NCBI GenBank assembly: GCA_014529385.2
Contig: CM043960.1
Span: 78,161,910-78,225,909, forward strand
Length of the DNA: 64,000 nucleotides
Direction: 5' to 3'
Source of the DNA: Adiantum capillus-veneris
Taxonomy: Eukaryota > Streptophyta > Polypodiopsida > Polypodiales > Pteridaceae
Positions 40,381 to 53,829 of the stretch are shown one piece after another. The translations under genes and the position numbers were made by a program. Under the pieces are notes generated by a model. The model saw only the letters and a list, made by a program, of their open reading frames with translations, was not told where the DNA came from and ran no database searches. The stretch's first letter is position 1, and each line of letters opens with the position of its first letter.

Positions 40381-42929
40381 TTTCAATAAGGAGCAAGGAA
40401 AAACCAAATTTCACCCATCAAGAGCAAAACCACCACCACCCACAACACAACAAAAAGCACCACATGTGCAAATCAATGACTTTCTCAACAACATCAACCA
40501 TCACCACAGACCCTCATTCTACCCTTATCCCCACACCACTAGTCAACAACCAAGAAGTAAGTGTCATCAATCTTGAAAGTAAGGGCAAGGTGAACATGGA
40601 GAAACACATCAAGGGAGTAGAGGAGGGTAAGACCAATGTTGAAGATGTAGACACCATGGGATTTAAGCACTTTAAGTATGAGGAAGCTTCAGAAAAGATG
40701 AAGGCCAAGGGGGAGTCAATCAAGAGGAAGTCTAAGCCACAACAAAAAAATTGGCATTTCAGATTTCACAATTGGTGAGTCTATAGAATCTGATGCTCTT
40801 GTGAATGACGTTTTTATGCAGGGCTCAAAGATCCCTAAGGGGGATGACTGCCCAATTATCTCAGAGAGACCATGGCTCATGGCCATGAGAGAAAAGAAAT
40901 ATTTGGGCACAGGAATTCTCAAGATACAAGGTAGGAGGGAAAAGGAGATTCCATATAACATGAAGGCTAGTAAGCAACAAGAGATGAACCTAGAAACTAT
41001 TGCGAATGCACTCTTTAGAAATTCTACTACATGATTAGAGGAGGACTCTACCACAATGAATGATAGTGACAACCCTCTTGAAATCATGGGTCTCATTCTC
41101 ACTGATCACAACAAGGTAGATCTACCAGATATAGTTACAAGAAGGCGGCATGAAGTCTTTGGCACTACACCAATCAAAGGAAGCTATTGGATACTAAAAT
41201 GGAATGGCTATTACCAAGGAATGGGCTTGTGAATTCCACCCTAAGGAAAGTCTTATGCAGATGGATGCAAGGGCAACTTATTGGTGATCTAGGTTTGGCA
41301 ACCTAGATGAAAAGATTGTGTTTGGTCACATTATGTTGGATGCATTTAAGACAAGCTTTAAAGAACCCTTAGCACAAGGGATTTTCATAAGGGTCATAGA
41401 AATTGGACCCCAGTATGAGAAAGATTGGAGTATGGTGTCGCATGCATATAGTCAAGATGAAGAGGTTTTCGGCTTATGGATTGCAGCTTATCATTTGTAT
41501 ATGCTATCCACTTGAGTACCCGAGGGATTCACTCTATATACAAAACGAGATGCCACCTGCGAGCAGAAAACTTTGATAAAACCCCTATATACGACTCATA
41601 TTAGGGAATATGACCCACCTTTCTACGCTTATACGACAATCAATGCAAAAAACTACCATACCCCTATCTTACATATAAATTTTAGGTCTCACATGATCTA
41701 ACTGAGTAAAACTAGTCAAAGAGCTTGTAGCATAGTGGCTGGCAACATACTACGGAACCACTTTTGTTGATAACTAGATGTACCCTCAATGTGTCTTAGT
41801 TTGACTTTCAAAATATGTGCCCGTTCATCTACTCGTCCAATTTGATCCATCTAAATTTACTCAAAAGACATGGTTATAAAGTTGTGTTAGATTCTCCATG
41901 TAAATTTTCATCTATACAAAATATTTATAGATTTCATCCTTCAACAAATAAACTATAATCACAAAACAAGAAATTTATACAAAGCAATGTTAGTTTTTGC
42001 ATGTATCTTTGTAGCTATTGACTCACAAGTTCGAGGGGAAAATCTTTTGGGAAGCCATGATTTTGAAACACAAAAACTTCCTCTCATTTTTCCCTTTTAT
42101 CACTTCCCCCCCCCCCCCACCACCCCCACCCCCATAAATACGATACCCCCTCCCTTATTTTTAAGCTCAGGAGATAAATTATTGGGGGCCTGGCCCTAAC
42201 TTATACGCTTATGTAACTTGTAAAAAACCCCCCCCCTCCCTTGCACTTACGTGGTGCGGTAAGTTTTTCATGGTGAATCCCCCGGGCTTGAGTACAACAC
42301 GAATCAAGCTTGTCTTTGAGCTACAATGTTTGTGACTTATTACCAATATTAGGGAATGCATTAGACGTTTTTTATATCACCCAAAAGGATAGTGACTCTT
42401 TTACTAGCTTCACCTATAGTGGTAAGCTAGGGTTTGAAGACAATTGGAGCTTGCCACATCAACAAGGAGATGATAAATGGAGGACTCTTGGTACACTCTT
42501 TGGGATCATGATCCTAAATTTTGTCTTGAAAGGAGACAAGATAGTCATTTATTCTTGCACTAATGGTGGTGTCTAATCTTATTCTTTTTGGCATGAAGTA
42601 AAAAGTTCTATTGTTAGTTAGTACATTGCAGGCGATAATTCTAATCTTTACTTGGGATCCTAGAGGATACTCGCACAAAATTTTGGAAGGCGTTGGCTTC
42701 CCATTCACTCAAAGGCAGCTAGAGTCATTGATCATTGATGCTCTATCTGAGGAGCATTTTCAACACATATTTCATTTCTTGGAAACAGGTGAATATCCTA
42801 GAGATCTCACTAATGGCCACATGCACTGGCAAGTTCAAAAGGCAACCAGATACCAACTCCTCTACTGCTCAGTTCAACTCAAGTATGGAGCTAGAGGCAT
42901 GTTTAAAGGGGAGAGCTAATGAGGGGGCC
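40381..42929 (+). other. R internal region 3' of gag, no pol found
   Basis: 2.5 kb with fragments of open frame but no protease, RT, RNase H or integrase motif on either strand. A 65-codon piece at 41318-41515 (MFGHIMLDAFKTSFKEPLAQ) has no family I know. C-rich runs occur at 42107-42134 and 42225-42240. A purine-rich stretch GAGGGGGCCA at 42921-42930 is the likely polypurine tract. Confidence 0.55.
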
Positions 42930-43330
42930 AATCTTTTAATTCAGACCACCTCCTCTCTTGGGACTCCCCCCCCCCCCCCCCCTTGTCAAAAATTCTTAAG
43001 AGCGTTGTGTGTGACGACAGCTTGACGATAAAAATAAAATAAAATCTCCCATAGAAGCTTTCACCTAAAGCACAATATTTTGCATGGAAAGGAGTCTTTG
43101 TCCTCAAGTACCAACAACACCGTCCTCAAGTACCAACAACACCACTGGCAATCATCCCCCTTCCTTCATTTTCTTCTCATAAGGCTCCACTTTCAAGTTA
43201 TTGACAACTATACTAGTTAAATAAAAGGGACACTCAATGGTTTGTACAACCATGGTCACCACATTTCTGACAAAAGAAAATGAGGGGACCTCCTCCTCAT
43301 TACCACCTCTCCCCACCTTGTCCTCTTCCA

Positions 43331-43370
<40 letters not shown>

Positions 43371-43371
43371 T

Positions 43372-43439
<68 letters not shown>

Positions 43440-43514
43440 AGCCCACCACCTTTTTATCTCTCTCCTTCTTACTCACTCTCTTCATGGATTGACTGGAATT
43501 CTCACTTTTTTGTC

Positions 43515-43557
<43 letters not shown>

Positions 43558-43685
43558 ATCAACAAAAAACCTCTATCTCTCTTCCACACATACACACACA
43601 CAAGCTAAAAAGACTCAATTTTCAGCACATACACACTCACACATAGAGTACATACACACACTCTCTTCTCTCTCACTCTCATGTC

Positions 43686-43726
<41 letters not shown>

Positions 43727-45467
43727 TCTCTCTCTCTCTTTGTGATCAACAAAAAACCTCTATCTCTCTTCCACACATACACACACACACAAGCTAAAAA
43801 GAGTCAATTTTCAGCACATACACACTCACACATAGAATACATACACACACACTCTTCTCTCTCACTCTCATGTCTTTCCCAATCTCTCCATAGCTGAAAA
43901 TTGCTATTTTTTTAGCAACACACACTCACATACACATACACACACACGCAACCCAATCACCACCAAACACTCTCACAAATCAGCCATAAACTAAAAGCAA
44001 TCATATTATAGCCACCATCATTCACAGGCATGCACACGCTCTCATACATACGTGCCTTGCATCAACAGCTTCAATGAAATGACGACAATTGCATGATGAA
44101 GACCACAAAGGCACTTGACTACGACCGCTACAAATGACACAATACAAGAAAGGCTTGACCAAACAGAGCATCGAGTCACAAGAGCACCAATTAGGTGGGC
44201 CATGGAAATCTCTCATCAGTTTTGAACGAAAACATCAAACCTCGTAATCATCTTTTTACTCCACCTGTGCCCCTCATAATCCCTCTCGTCTTGTATTAAA
44301 AAGTAGGGTCATTGTATACTTTAGATTCAAAATCTAGGGCATATTAAATGAGTTCTTGGCTACAATTAGAGCCACTACTGCTATAAGTGGAAGATTTATC
44401 TTCTCTAATGACAAACCACCCCCGGAAATTTCTTGTAAAATCCCATCTCCTCTCTCTAAAATAAGCTAGCTACAACTAGCATACCTTGTTTAAAAAAACC
44501 ATCCCTCACCGTACTCTCTCTCCATCTCGTTTTCCCTACTATTTTCTCTTTGCAAACCTCCATCATAAGCATCATGCAATAGACATGACCGACCCATGGT
44601 CACATGGTGTACGTCACACCCCAGTAAAGATATAGGAAACTTCCACCCTCTTTCCCTATATAAGGAGGGGTCTCTATCACAAAAAAGACAACTCTCTCAC
44701 CAAAGAACAAGCTCTAAGTGTTATAGGTTATGAGCATTTTGAGGCATAGGGACCATGCCTCCACACTTTCAACATAGCTAGAAGTGTTAGTCTATGAAAA
44801 AAGAGTTTTGGAAGACACCAGGAGGTTATGCAACACACAATTCACGCACACAAGGAGAGCTACGGAATATGAAAATCATATGCACATTCCACCCCCTCCA
44901 TCATCATCAATCGCCACGCCTTGGTGCAAATCAAAGTGGAGGACTCAACATTCAACATCAACAAGAGTGAAGGTTACGCTCACTCTAGTCCTTGATATCA
45001 CTTCCCATCCATCAATGAGGCACCCATGGTCTCCTCCCATATTTCTTTCCCTTCTCTACCCATTATATCTCTCCCCCACAAATAATATACTCTTTCCTTT
45101 ATGCCACTCCCTGTCTATTGTGTTGGATATATAAAGACTTGTGAGTATGTCATACGGTTGTTTCTTTCTTTTGCTTTTCATGTAGAGGTGTGCGGGTTTG
45201 CTACCTCTTGTGTGACTAGTAATTCATACACCTACACTCACAACTCTCACTATCTATCTCCTCTCGTTTCTCTACCACCTCATACCACAATTCACCACAT
45301 ATTTAGTTGTGTGACATGGTGTGTGGTGTGTTGTATAGTCTTGTCTCTATGTCCTAGCCGCATCCCAAGCTAGGTGGTGCCCCCTATTGTCTGCCTTTCA
45401 TGCTGAGGCCATCATGCATTAGCCTTAGTGTCAAGGCCATCGGGTCTATTTTGCAAAACCCCTCTTA
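42930..45467 (+). mobile_element. 3' LTR of element R
   Basis: Uninterrupted counterpart of 2502-4608 plus 37870-38235, about 2.5 kb, ending CCCCTCTTA where copia RNase H resumes. It contains the TATA-like TATATAAGG at 44657. Differences from the 5' copy are numerous, and microsatellite lengths differ most. Confidence 0.85.
43331..43437. repeat. poly-C followed by (TC)n
   Basis: About 36 consecutive C (from about 43332 to 43367) and a TC run to 43437. The 5' LTR has only a short C stretch at the same place, so this copy expanded or was mis-assembled. Confidence 0.9.
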
Positions 45468-46029
45468 CTGGAAAATCCTAGAAAAAAATCAATGAAAAGC
45501 ACTAAAGCACATCTTGAGATATCTGAAAGGTATGACAGATAAGTGCCTACACATTGGGAAGATTGATGCATCCATTGTAGGTTACATGGATGCAAATTAT
45601 GTGGGTCTTGTGGATAGTTGAAGATCCTTGTGTGTCTATTTTTTCCTCTTTGCTAGAGCAGTCATGTCATGGATATCATTTCTCCAAGATTGTACATTAT
45701 CTTCCACCAGAGGGGTAGAGTATGTGGCAATTTATGATGCTAGCAAGGAAGTTATGTGGCTAGCTTGATTAGTGGGAAATCTTGGTATTATTCAAACTCT
45801 AGTGCTGCATTGTGATAGTTAGAGTATAATTGCATTAGTGAAGAACTCTATGTTTCACTCAAAGTCAAAACACATAGAGGTTTGTTATCATGTGATACAT
45901 GACATAATGACTAGAAAGAGCATTGAGATAGTCAAGATTCGTACTCATGACAAACTTGCAGATGCTCTCACAAAGAGCCTACCCTCAAAGTGGTTTTTAC
46001 ATTGTATTGAGATGATGAGTGTAGGGTGA
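45468..46029 (+). pseudogene. outer copia element C1, RNase H end
   Basis: With small frame corrections this reads ALKHILRYLKGMTDKCLHIG, then TSTRGVEYVA-type sequence, and finally SKHIEVCYHVIHDIMTR, then THDKLADALTKSLPS, the typical copia RNase H C-terminus. It is the missing 3' half of the remnant at 630-2492. Several in-frame stops are present. Confidence 0.88.
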
Positions 46030-46110
46030 ATCCACTAGAATGCTTCATGTTTGTACGTATGTACATACACATATCGCCACTTGGGCCATGTTGGCCTTCA
46101 AGTGAGAGAT
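46030..46110 (+). other. C1 3' non-coding end and PPT
   Basis: The short stretch after RNase H ends in CTTCAAGTGAGAGATTGTTAG, the AAGTGGGAGA-type purine tract seen before the 3' LTR of many plant copia elements. Confidence 0.6.
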
Positions 46111-46440
46111 TGTTAGCCAGGTGGTTGGATACCCATATCACTGAACGTACTAACATTATCCATTCTTTTAGTCATATATAAAAATAAGGAGAGGTGAGGG
46201 GTTAATCCTCATGGTGAGCTACACCAAAGAGTTGTGTGCACTTGCCTCTTCCTTTACATGTACTTTGCACATAGTGACGTGCACTCACAACTACTCACAT
46301 ATGCTCCACACACATAGATAAAGACAAATCAGCACAAAGCACTACTCAAGCCCATAAAAACAACAAAAATGCTAAACTAAGATGCATGCACTATGTTTAG
46401 TAGTAATGCATCATAATTTCCTCTTTTGCCAATTTCTAGG
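46111..46440 (+). mobile_element. C1 3' LTR, left part
   Basis: Begins TGTTAGCCAGG next to the purine tract and has a possible TATA (CATATATAAAAATAAG at about 46173). It is cut at TTCTAGG by element E at 46441. The rest may continue at 59694 (see findings). No 5' LTR is in the window to compare with. Confidence 0.6.
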
Positions 46441-47034
46441 TGTTACCATATACATGTGATAGTGATGTGTGTCAACACACTTAGAACCATTGGGGCATTT
46501 TTTCCCTCACTAGGAGGGTTTTTCCCCCGTGCATTGTATATACGCCCATCACTCTCCATTGCCTACTAAGTAAAACACTCTCTGTTGTGTGCCTTGAGCT
46601 TCCTTTGCCTTTTCCAAGTTGTGTGTGTTTCCCTACAACCCTAATTCCAACAATTGGTATCAGAGCAGGTTGCATCCTCCCAAGCTTAGTCGCTAGCAGC
46701 TCCAGCACATGCCTGCTCACTTTGTGAGCTTTGGAGAGCAGCAACAGGTCAAAAAATACTTTGAGATAACTCATAGAGCTTGGTCTGCTCAGATTTTTTA
46801 TTCGGGCTCATTTTCGCCTTTGTTTCCACTACAAGCAATACTGCACATGCAATTTCATCCTTTTATGCAAATTTTTTGTCAGTGCCATTTTCTACATAGC
46901 AAGTCTGTTACAATCTTCTACGAGTTGTGCTATATAGCATGTGTTTTTCTCGCTTCATTTCTCCTCTTTTTGGGAAATTTTCACATCAAGTGCATGCATT
47001 TTCCATGGATGACAGCAACACAGATGTGCTCAAG
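46441..47034 (+). mobile_element. copia element E: 5' LTR, primer site and first gag codons
   Basis: The 212-bp LTR (46441-46652; TGTTACCAT...TTCCAACA) is followed by TGGTATCAGAGCAGG at 46655-46669, the initiator-Met tRNA primer site of copia elements. A leader of about 330 bp matches element D closely. Gag begins at ATG 47005 (MDDSNTDVLK) and is cut after ten codons by element F. Same family as D. Confidence 0.88.
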
Positions 47035-47952
47035 TGTTAGCAGCAAGCTAACACGGACACCATTTTTCGGAGTTCTCTTTGTAAAACATGTATTATTTTG
47101 ATAAATCGGGAATATTGTAACTCTTATTTTCTCTGATAAACTCTGTAATTAATGAGCCGGGGATACAAGCTTCCAGATTGTATTAGCAATCATTACCCAG
47201 CTTTGATAGAATGTCAAATTATTAGGTTTGACCACCCAAAACCTTGGCTAAGGTATAAAAGCCAATTTTTGTAAGTTTTTTATAAGTTTTGGATAAGAAT
47301 TACACAGTGTGAGCTAACGGTGCTCACTTCTCTCCTTCTCGCGCTTCCCACTCCCTTTGTTGTTGTCACATTGCAATTGCGTTTGTTGCATTGCAACCGT
47401 AGGTAAGAGCTCTACACATTGACGTAAGCAATTCACAGTATTTCGTAGCTTTTAGCGAAGCCGATGCGTGGCCTAATTTCATCATAACTAGGAATTTTCA
47501 CTTTTAAATTGAAAACTAAGCATAGGCGGGGTATTGGGGCATCATTGCTAAGCATTTAGATGCATTCTGGGTCGAAAACGACTAGGTCAAAAATCCAATG
47601 CTGTTAATAATCGCGATTTTGGAACTTGACCTAAAGTGGGGTTTGAGGCCATAAGCATGTGTGCTTAGGTCTTATAAACTTGTCCTAGAAATTTCATTAC
47701 ATTTGGATGTCATTTGATGCTGTAACGAATATGAATTGTTTACCGATGAGCGATTGGCTTTTGGTGATTTCAGTCACTTGAGTGTAGCTTGAGTTAGATG
47801 CGAGTTGTTAGTTGTTTTCCGAGAGATTGACAACCTCTTATAGCCTCTATGCACTAGTCAAGTCAACTTCGTCCCATGGTTTGACAAATTAATTGTGGTT
47901 TTCGCTAATACTGCAATAAGATAGGATAGTGAGGTTAGACATGTGTCCCACA
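47035..47952 (+). mobile_element. 5' LTR of element F
   Basis: Starts TGTTAGCAGC and ends GTGTCCCACA before the primer site. TATA-like TATAAAAG is at 47254-47261. No second copy is in the window. One half-palindrome of the family (AATAATCGCGATT, about 47606) already lies in the LTR. Confidence 0.8.
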
Positions 47953-47954
47953 TT

Positions 47955-47972
47955 TGGCGTCGCCGTTGGGGA
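47955..47972 (+). other. primer-binding site of element F
   Basis: TGGCGTCGCCGTTGGGGA follows the LTR by two bases and is of the Athila/Tat type. Confidence 0.78.
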
Positions 47973-48639
47973 TCGAAGATACCTAAACTAGGGAAAAACA
48001 CGAGCGTCTTGTGTAGTTGTCCTTGAACTTCCTCTAGGTTTGCCAACTTTCTTTTAGAAACCGCATAGCTTAAGATTGTCATCTTTGGCTGTGTAGAGGT
48101 AGCTTGGAAGCGATCGTATTTGATGAGTATCTTTAGGATTATAGGATTGTAGAATTAGATTAGGATTTGGAGAATGATTGAAAGGCGAGACAAGTCTTAA
48201 GATCAAGGCTCTGAAAAACATATAAAACACAAGAAAACCAGTGTTTGTGAACACTTTCCACAACCCCATTGCATGAGAATCTAGGAGCAGGGTAAGTAGG
48301 ATCCGAGGTGGATTTCAGAACATTGCTCTCTCTGAAAGAATCAAGTGTGAGTTGTTATTGGAAGTTGGAGAATTTCAGGTCTATGGCTAAAAATAGCTCG
48401 AAAAGACTCGAATCCACTCAATCCGACTGGAGAGTAAGCTTAAGGGTTGTCTGAACCAGGTGGTAAGCTCAAAGACACTTCAAGGTAAAAATTTCAAGAG
48501 TTGGCCAGAACTCAGATTATTTACTTTTTCTTGACATTTTGGGCCCAATTAATTTTTTACTTAATTCATAGGCTTAAAATAGCTCATATAAAGACTATCT
48601 TTGAGAAAATTGCAAAAAAGTGTTCATTTCAAGCCTAAA

Positions 48640-49526
48640 GTTAATAATCGTGATTTATTAACTTTCTGCTCTAAATTGACCAAGGTTCATACCATTGACT
48701 CATTGCATGTGTACAAACAACTTTTGTAAAAGCCCAAGAGATTTGGATCACTAAACTGGCAAAAAACTGGGTAAAAACTAAAGTTTGTACTAACTTTTTG
48801 AATCTTGAGTATAAATTTGGAAAAAATTTATCCAAACTTGTTGTAAATTGAATCATAGGCTTATATTGATGTGATAAACATGTGTGCATGCTCAGTTGAC
48901 CAAAAAGAAGCAAAATTTTATCAGAAGTAAATAATCGCGATTATTTACATATGTCCTATTTTTCAACTTTTTTGACCAAGTCAGTATACCACTAGTTTTA
49001 CCATGTTGTAATAAACCCACAAACCAAAGTTAGTAAGATTTGGATCACTGGATTGAAATTTGTGACTAAAATTGCAAAGTTAGTCTGCGGATAGATAATT
49101 GATGACCATTTGACCAAAAACTGTCAAAACTTGATAAAACTTGGCTAGTGACCTTAACTTAAGGTGCTTGACAGATCTGTGTCAAAGTTGGGGCAAAAAC
49201 TTGCAAATATACAATTGGAGTAAATAATCGTGATTATTTACATCTGCTTTAAAACTTGATGATTTTTCAAATTTGAGTATACCACAAGGTCAAGCATATA
49301 AAGTAGACCTCACAAATCAATTTTGGTAAAATTTGCATTCCAAAAGTGAGACTTAAGCGAGATTCTCAAAATCAGAGTCTGCAAACAAAAAACAATTGAT
49401 AAACTTAATCAGATTTTGTCCAAACTTGTTGAAACTTGTCCAGAGACTTTAACAAGCTGTATACTTGCCAAACCAATCAAAAAAGTACAAAAAACTGACA
49501 AAAGTAAATAATTGCAATTATTTACT
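48640..49526 (+). repeat. array of four spaced palindromes in the F leader
   Basis: Palindromes of 22-24 bp with half-site GTAAATAATCG are centred at about 48651, 48937, 49230 and 49514 (spacings 286, 293 and 284 bp). That at 48927-48948 is perfect; the others have central or edge changes. The sequence is unlike the A/B palindrome, yet position, length and spacing are the same. The remainder of the leader (47973-49852) is non-coding and AT-rich. Confidence 0.88.
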
Positions 49527-49852
49527 TCTGCTATCCAGAGACATAAATTTTGACTTTTGAACTTATATAGTGATAGACCAACATAATATAAAGCCACAGG
49601 GTAATTTTGGGTTCAATCGGATCAAAATTGATACATGTACACTCAATTTCTAGGTTGCAGATCAAACCTTTGAATTTTTGCTAAAGTCAAATTTTGACTC
49701 CCATAGTTCGATTTGAAGTGATACACAGAGACAAAAATCAGGTTGCAGACGAGGAATCAATGGCTTGACAGAAAGTTGCAATTGAATCAAGTGGAAATTG
49801 ACGACAAGTCAATCCTAAGGTGAGTACTCTATCCAGGGCTTCATAAGTCTAT

Positions 49853-51837
49853 ATGAACCTTAGATCTAGTCGTGTACTAGGAAATCAGGGCATACTCAGA
49901 GAAACCTCCAGTAGAGTATCAACCAAAGAAAGCGTGAATCAAGGCACTTCCTTGCACACATTTCCTGAAGAAGTCTCATACACTTTTTCAGATTCAACAT
50001 CCAAAATGTCTTATTACTCAACTCACTCAAAAACTAGAACGACATGTGCTATAAGCATATACTATCTTTTTACAAGACTAACCTTCATGGAGCTCAGATT
50101 TACTTGGACCCTAACGAGGAGTATGCTATTGGCATTGATGACCATGGTATTGATTCCGAAGAAGAGATTAGGGCAAACAAAAAAGGAAAAATGTACATGG
50201 ATCGAAACAGAACTCAATATTTACAAGTCAAAAACTCTGACGTGATAGACAAATGGGGGCTAGAAGTAAACACCATAATCCTAGATATGTCAGCAAAAGA
50301 AGGACCACCAACTTTAGAATTCAAGAGATACGATCAAGTAGACTTAAAGCCTTTGAAACGGCTTAGTACAAATAATCCTAGGATTGGAGTCTATTGTTGG
50401 GAAGATAGAAACATAAAAGATCTTTTGTGGACTTCTCATGCCAAACCAGGGCAACTAACGGCCATAAAGATCATCTATATCTGCAAGATCAAAGATAAGG
50501 GATCTGCGAACCTACCAACCTACCTATTTAGGGATTGTTATAACAAAAACTTTGTTATGATGACTCCCGAGAAGGTAGAACAAACCAAATACCAAGGGTA
50601 TTCCATACGGGATTGGATATTTGGACAAGGACCAGAAACAATTCCAAGAGATGAACATTATGAGAGATCATCTAAGAGTAATGTGAAGAAACCAAAAACC
50701 ACCTCATCACGTAGAAAACCGGGTGACACTAAGGCCAGTCCAGGGCTACATGAGCCACTATTTCCAACAGACTGGTTTGGAGGACTTGGAATCGGACCAA
50801 CTGCCAAAAGACCAGGAGTGGAACCAAACAAACGTGTCAAACCAGCTGATTTTCAGAAATGGGTCAGAAAATATAGTGGATCAGGGGATCCATACGACCA
50901 CTTAGCAAGATTTAAGCAAGTGCTAAGAGTAGAGCGTATATTCGATTTCTATACTCAATTCAAGGGGTTTGGAATGACATTAGAAGGAAAAGCATTGACA
51001 TGGTTCCAAAACATTCCACAAGGTCAATCATGGACTTGAACACATTAGCTCAAGGATTTGTAGCTGCTTGTTCCAAAACGGGGATCAAACATAATATGGT
51101 AGCTCAAATCTACAGCTTTAAACAAAAACATGGTGAGTCTGTTAGGGATTGTGCAACTCGAATGAAACAATACATTGCCAGATGCCTAGAGCTGGAGATA
51201 CCTTTAGAAGAACGACTTGTATCTTTGTTTTTGGAGGGATTGCTAAACAAAGAAATTCATGCTATACTCTATAGGAAAAAGCATACAACCCTAGAAGCGT
51301 GTTGTCAGATGCTATTGACTTAGGAGACAAGTGCAAAATTTTCAACAAGGAAGATGTCCCTAAGGATAAACAAAACGAGAAAACAGCATCCACTAAACTC
51401 GCACATGTGGGAACGGTTGTTGTGGCACGACTCTCAGCCATAGAAGATATGCTAAAAAAGATGAATGACATGATGAACAATATGCAAAAAGCACCTATGA
51501 GGGGACCAGGACAAGGGATACCTCCACAGGGACAACTAATTAGGCCTCAAAAATGGTGTGCAATTGAGGGTAAATGGACAAACCATGAAACCCACGAGTG
51601 CTACTTCAGACCAAAGTATGATGGGAATGTTTAGTATGTGCCCATGAGGCCACAAGGACAACCCATGTACAGATATCAGCCTAATATGGCCCAAGCTCAA
51701 AGACCATCAATGGGTATGGAAAGACCTCAACCTGTGTTGGGACAACAATCTCCGTATCCAAGACATAATCTAGTTCCTGTAAAGTACATGCACTCTGAAG
51801 GAGTCATAGATGAACAAGAATTAGTGCTTGTTACATG
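49853..51837 (+). pseudogene. element F gag, frameshifted
   Basis: Starts MNLRSSRVLGNQ, the same start as B gag. Frame changes near 50045 and 51030 and a stop at 51323 break it. The core is clear: YSGSGDPYDHLARFKQVLRV, GFGMTLEGKALTWFQ, then SKTGIKHNMVAQIYSFKQKH. The C-terminal part has KWCAIEGKWTNHETHECYF, a Cys/His segment that might stand in for a zinc knuckle, and RPQPVLGQQSPYPRHN. Confidence 0.85.
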
Positions 51838-51863
51838 AACTCTGAAGGAGTCCTAAAAACCCT

Positions 51864-53558
51864 TTGAACAAGGATAAAACCATAGTAAAAGTAGTCCAAG
51901 TGATACCTAGTAGCCCATCAGAGAGTGAACCGATTGTTCCAATCAAGGTAATCACTAGAGACCAGGCTAAGAAAAAGAAACACAACTACTCTGATGATTC
52001 GGAAAATACAAAAGTTTCTTCTCAAAGAATCAAAAGGAGCAAAAGCAAAAGATATGAGATGAGAAAACAAAAACAACGGGTTGAAATCAAGGAGAAATCA
52101 AAGAATCTATTCCAAGAAAAGTTGAAAGAAACTGGCAGTGAATTCAAAGAAACAACCGCGAAATCTGGAGGATCCATTCTGGTTGATAAAATTTTTGAGC
52201 CTATTAATGCCGCCTTGGAAGCTTACCAAGCAGGACTTAAAGCAGGCCAAAACATGGAAAACAAGTGGAAAAACTATCCATCTCTAGACATGGAAGCAGC
52301 TAAGCTGGAAGCTTATCAAAATTTGGTAAGAATCACGCAAGAAATGCTGGAAAAACAAAAACCCAAGCTTACAAGTATTTCAAAACCTGAAGAGCTTGTG
52401 GTAAAAGAAACGAACAAAAAATCCAATGTGGTGGCAGAACCCCACCTTGAAACAAACAAACCAGAGCTTATAGTGCCTGACAGCAAAGATGCCTTAGACC
52501 AAATTCCTTTCGTAGAGGAAGACTGGCCAGGACACTTATGGGAAAAAGTGAGAGAGATCAATGATGGGAGCCTAACTCTGAAGCTAGCTCCCATAGAGGA
52601 AGTCTGGTTGGATAACCTACCTTCTAATATGAACATGGATTTACAATCCTTGTACGGAGATTGCGGATAGGAAGCTTCAAGAATGTCGAAACCATTGACC
52701 TTGAAAACATTACCTTCTTACTCGGGAGATAACGAAGGTGAATCCATCATATGTAAGACCACTCAAGTAAAAAGAGATGAATAGACCCTAAAAGTAAACA
52801 AAATTCATTCAATCATGTCTACACCCATCCAATGCACTCTTACCTTGGGAGAACTGTGAAAACTCAGACCATACTTATGGAATGATTTACAGAAAACCCT
52901 AGAGAAGGTGGGGATAACGGGGTTAATCTCAAAGAATTTGAGAAAATTGAAAAATGAAATGGAAAACAAAGAGATTCGATCAATTCCCATGAACAAAGCC
53001 GGAGAATATTATGAAGGGGAAGAAGGAAACACCACCCTCCCAATGAAATATAATGACAATGAAACCATGGCGATACTGGATAGTGGAGCTGGCATAGCCA
53101 TAGCTTTTAAAGCAGTATGGGAATACTGGGGACAGCCAACCATTAGACAAACTCGAATGAAATTGCAGTTGGCTGATGGACACATTGAGAGACCATTAGG
53201 GCTGCTTGAAAAAGTGATAGTCAATTCCTGTGGAATTGAATATCAGCACACTTTTGCCATAGTAGACTTTGGGAAACAACTCAACTATGAAATCATATTG
53301 GGAAGACCTTTCATGCGACAGGTACAGCTTATCCAAGATTGGAGAAACAATCATCTGTACTTGAAGCAAGTAGGATCTATAACACGAGTAAATCTAAAAG
53401 ATCACACTTATAGAGATGTCTTGAAAACAACCATCCAAGAGTTTAATTTAGTCTCTTCGGCTCAAACTAAACTCCCATCCTGGTTAAACAAAGACACTCC
53501 TATTTGGATGTGTGGAGCTTTAGAAAACGGAAGCTTAAGAAAAGAAGATGTATCCTAG
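51864..53558 (+). pseudogene. element F ORF2 with retropepsin, broken
   Basis: The first part (to a stop at 52670) is Lys-rich and contains WKNYPSLDMEAAKLEAYQN, equivalent to B's RWMTYPNAELEKQRLEM. After several stops the protease part is open from 52908: TMAILDSGAGIAIAFKAVWE, then ILGRPFMRQ. The internal stops (for example TAG at 52668) make it inactive as it stands. Confidence 0.83.
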
Positions 53559-53829
53559 AAAGGGACTGCACAGATGAAGCCTACGTACTTGAACCTTTTC
53601 CATAGCATGTATTTGAGCCATTCGAGTAGATTCAAATTTTAGCAACAATGGATGTATGTGTGAATACGTTTATGTCTACTCAATTTTGCAATGAGGATGG
53701 CTACGACATAATTTCCATCCAAATGATTTCAATCCTCAACATTGAAAACAAAGATGAGGAACCCAAGGACTTAATGAAAGCTCAACAAGTCTTTTCAAAC
53801 CTCTATTACGATGCAACTGACGAGTTACA
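53559..53829 (+). other. F post-protease linker and deletion junction
   Basis: Matches the tail of B ORF2 (FCNEDGYDI against B FCDKDGYDV) and then jumps, around 53830, to sequence equivalent to the RT-RNase H connection of B. About 1.5 kb of B-equivalent sequence (end of ORF2, start of pol, RT core) is gone. Confidence 0.7.

Noticed and set aside
46709-47101. 130-codon frame spanning the E leader and the start of the F LTR
   Set aside because: It crosses an element junction and has no domain; the real gag start of this family is the ATG at 47005.
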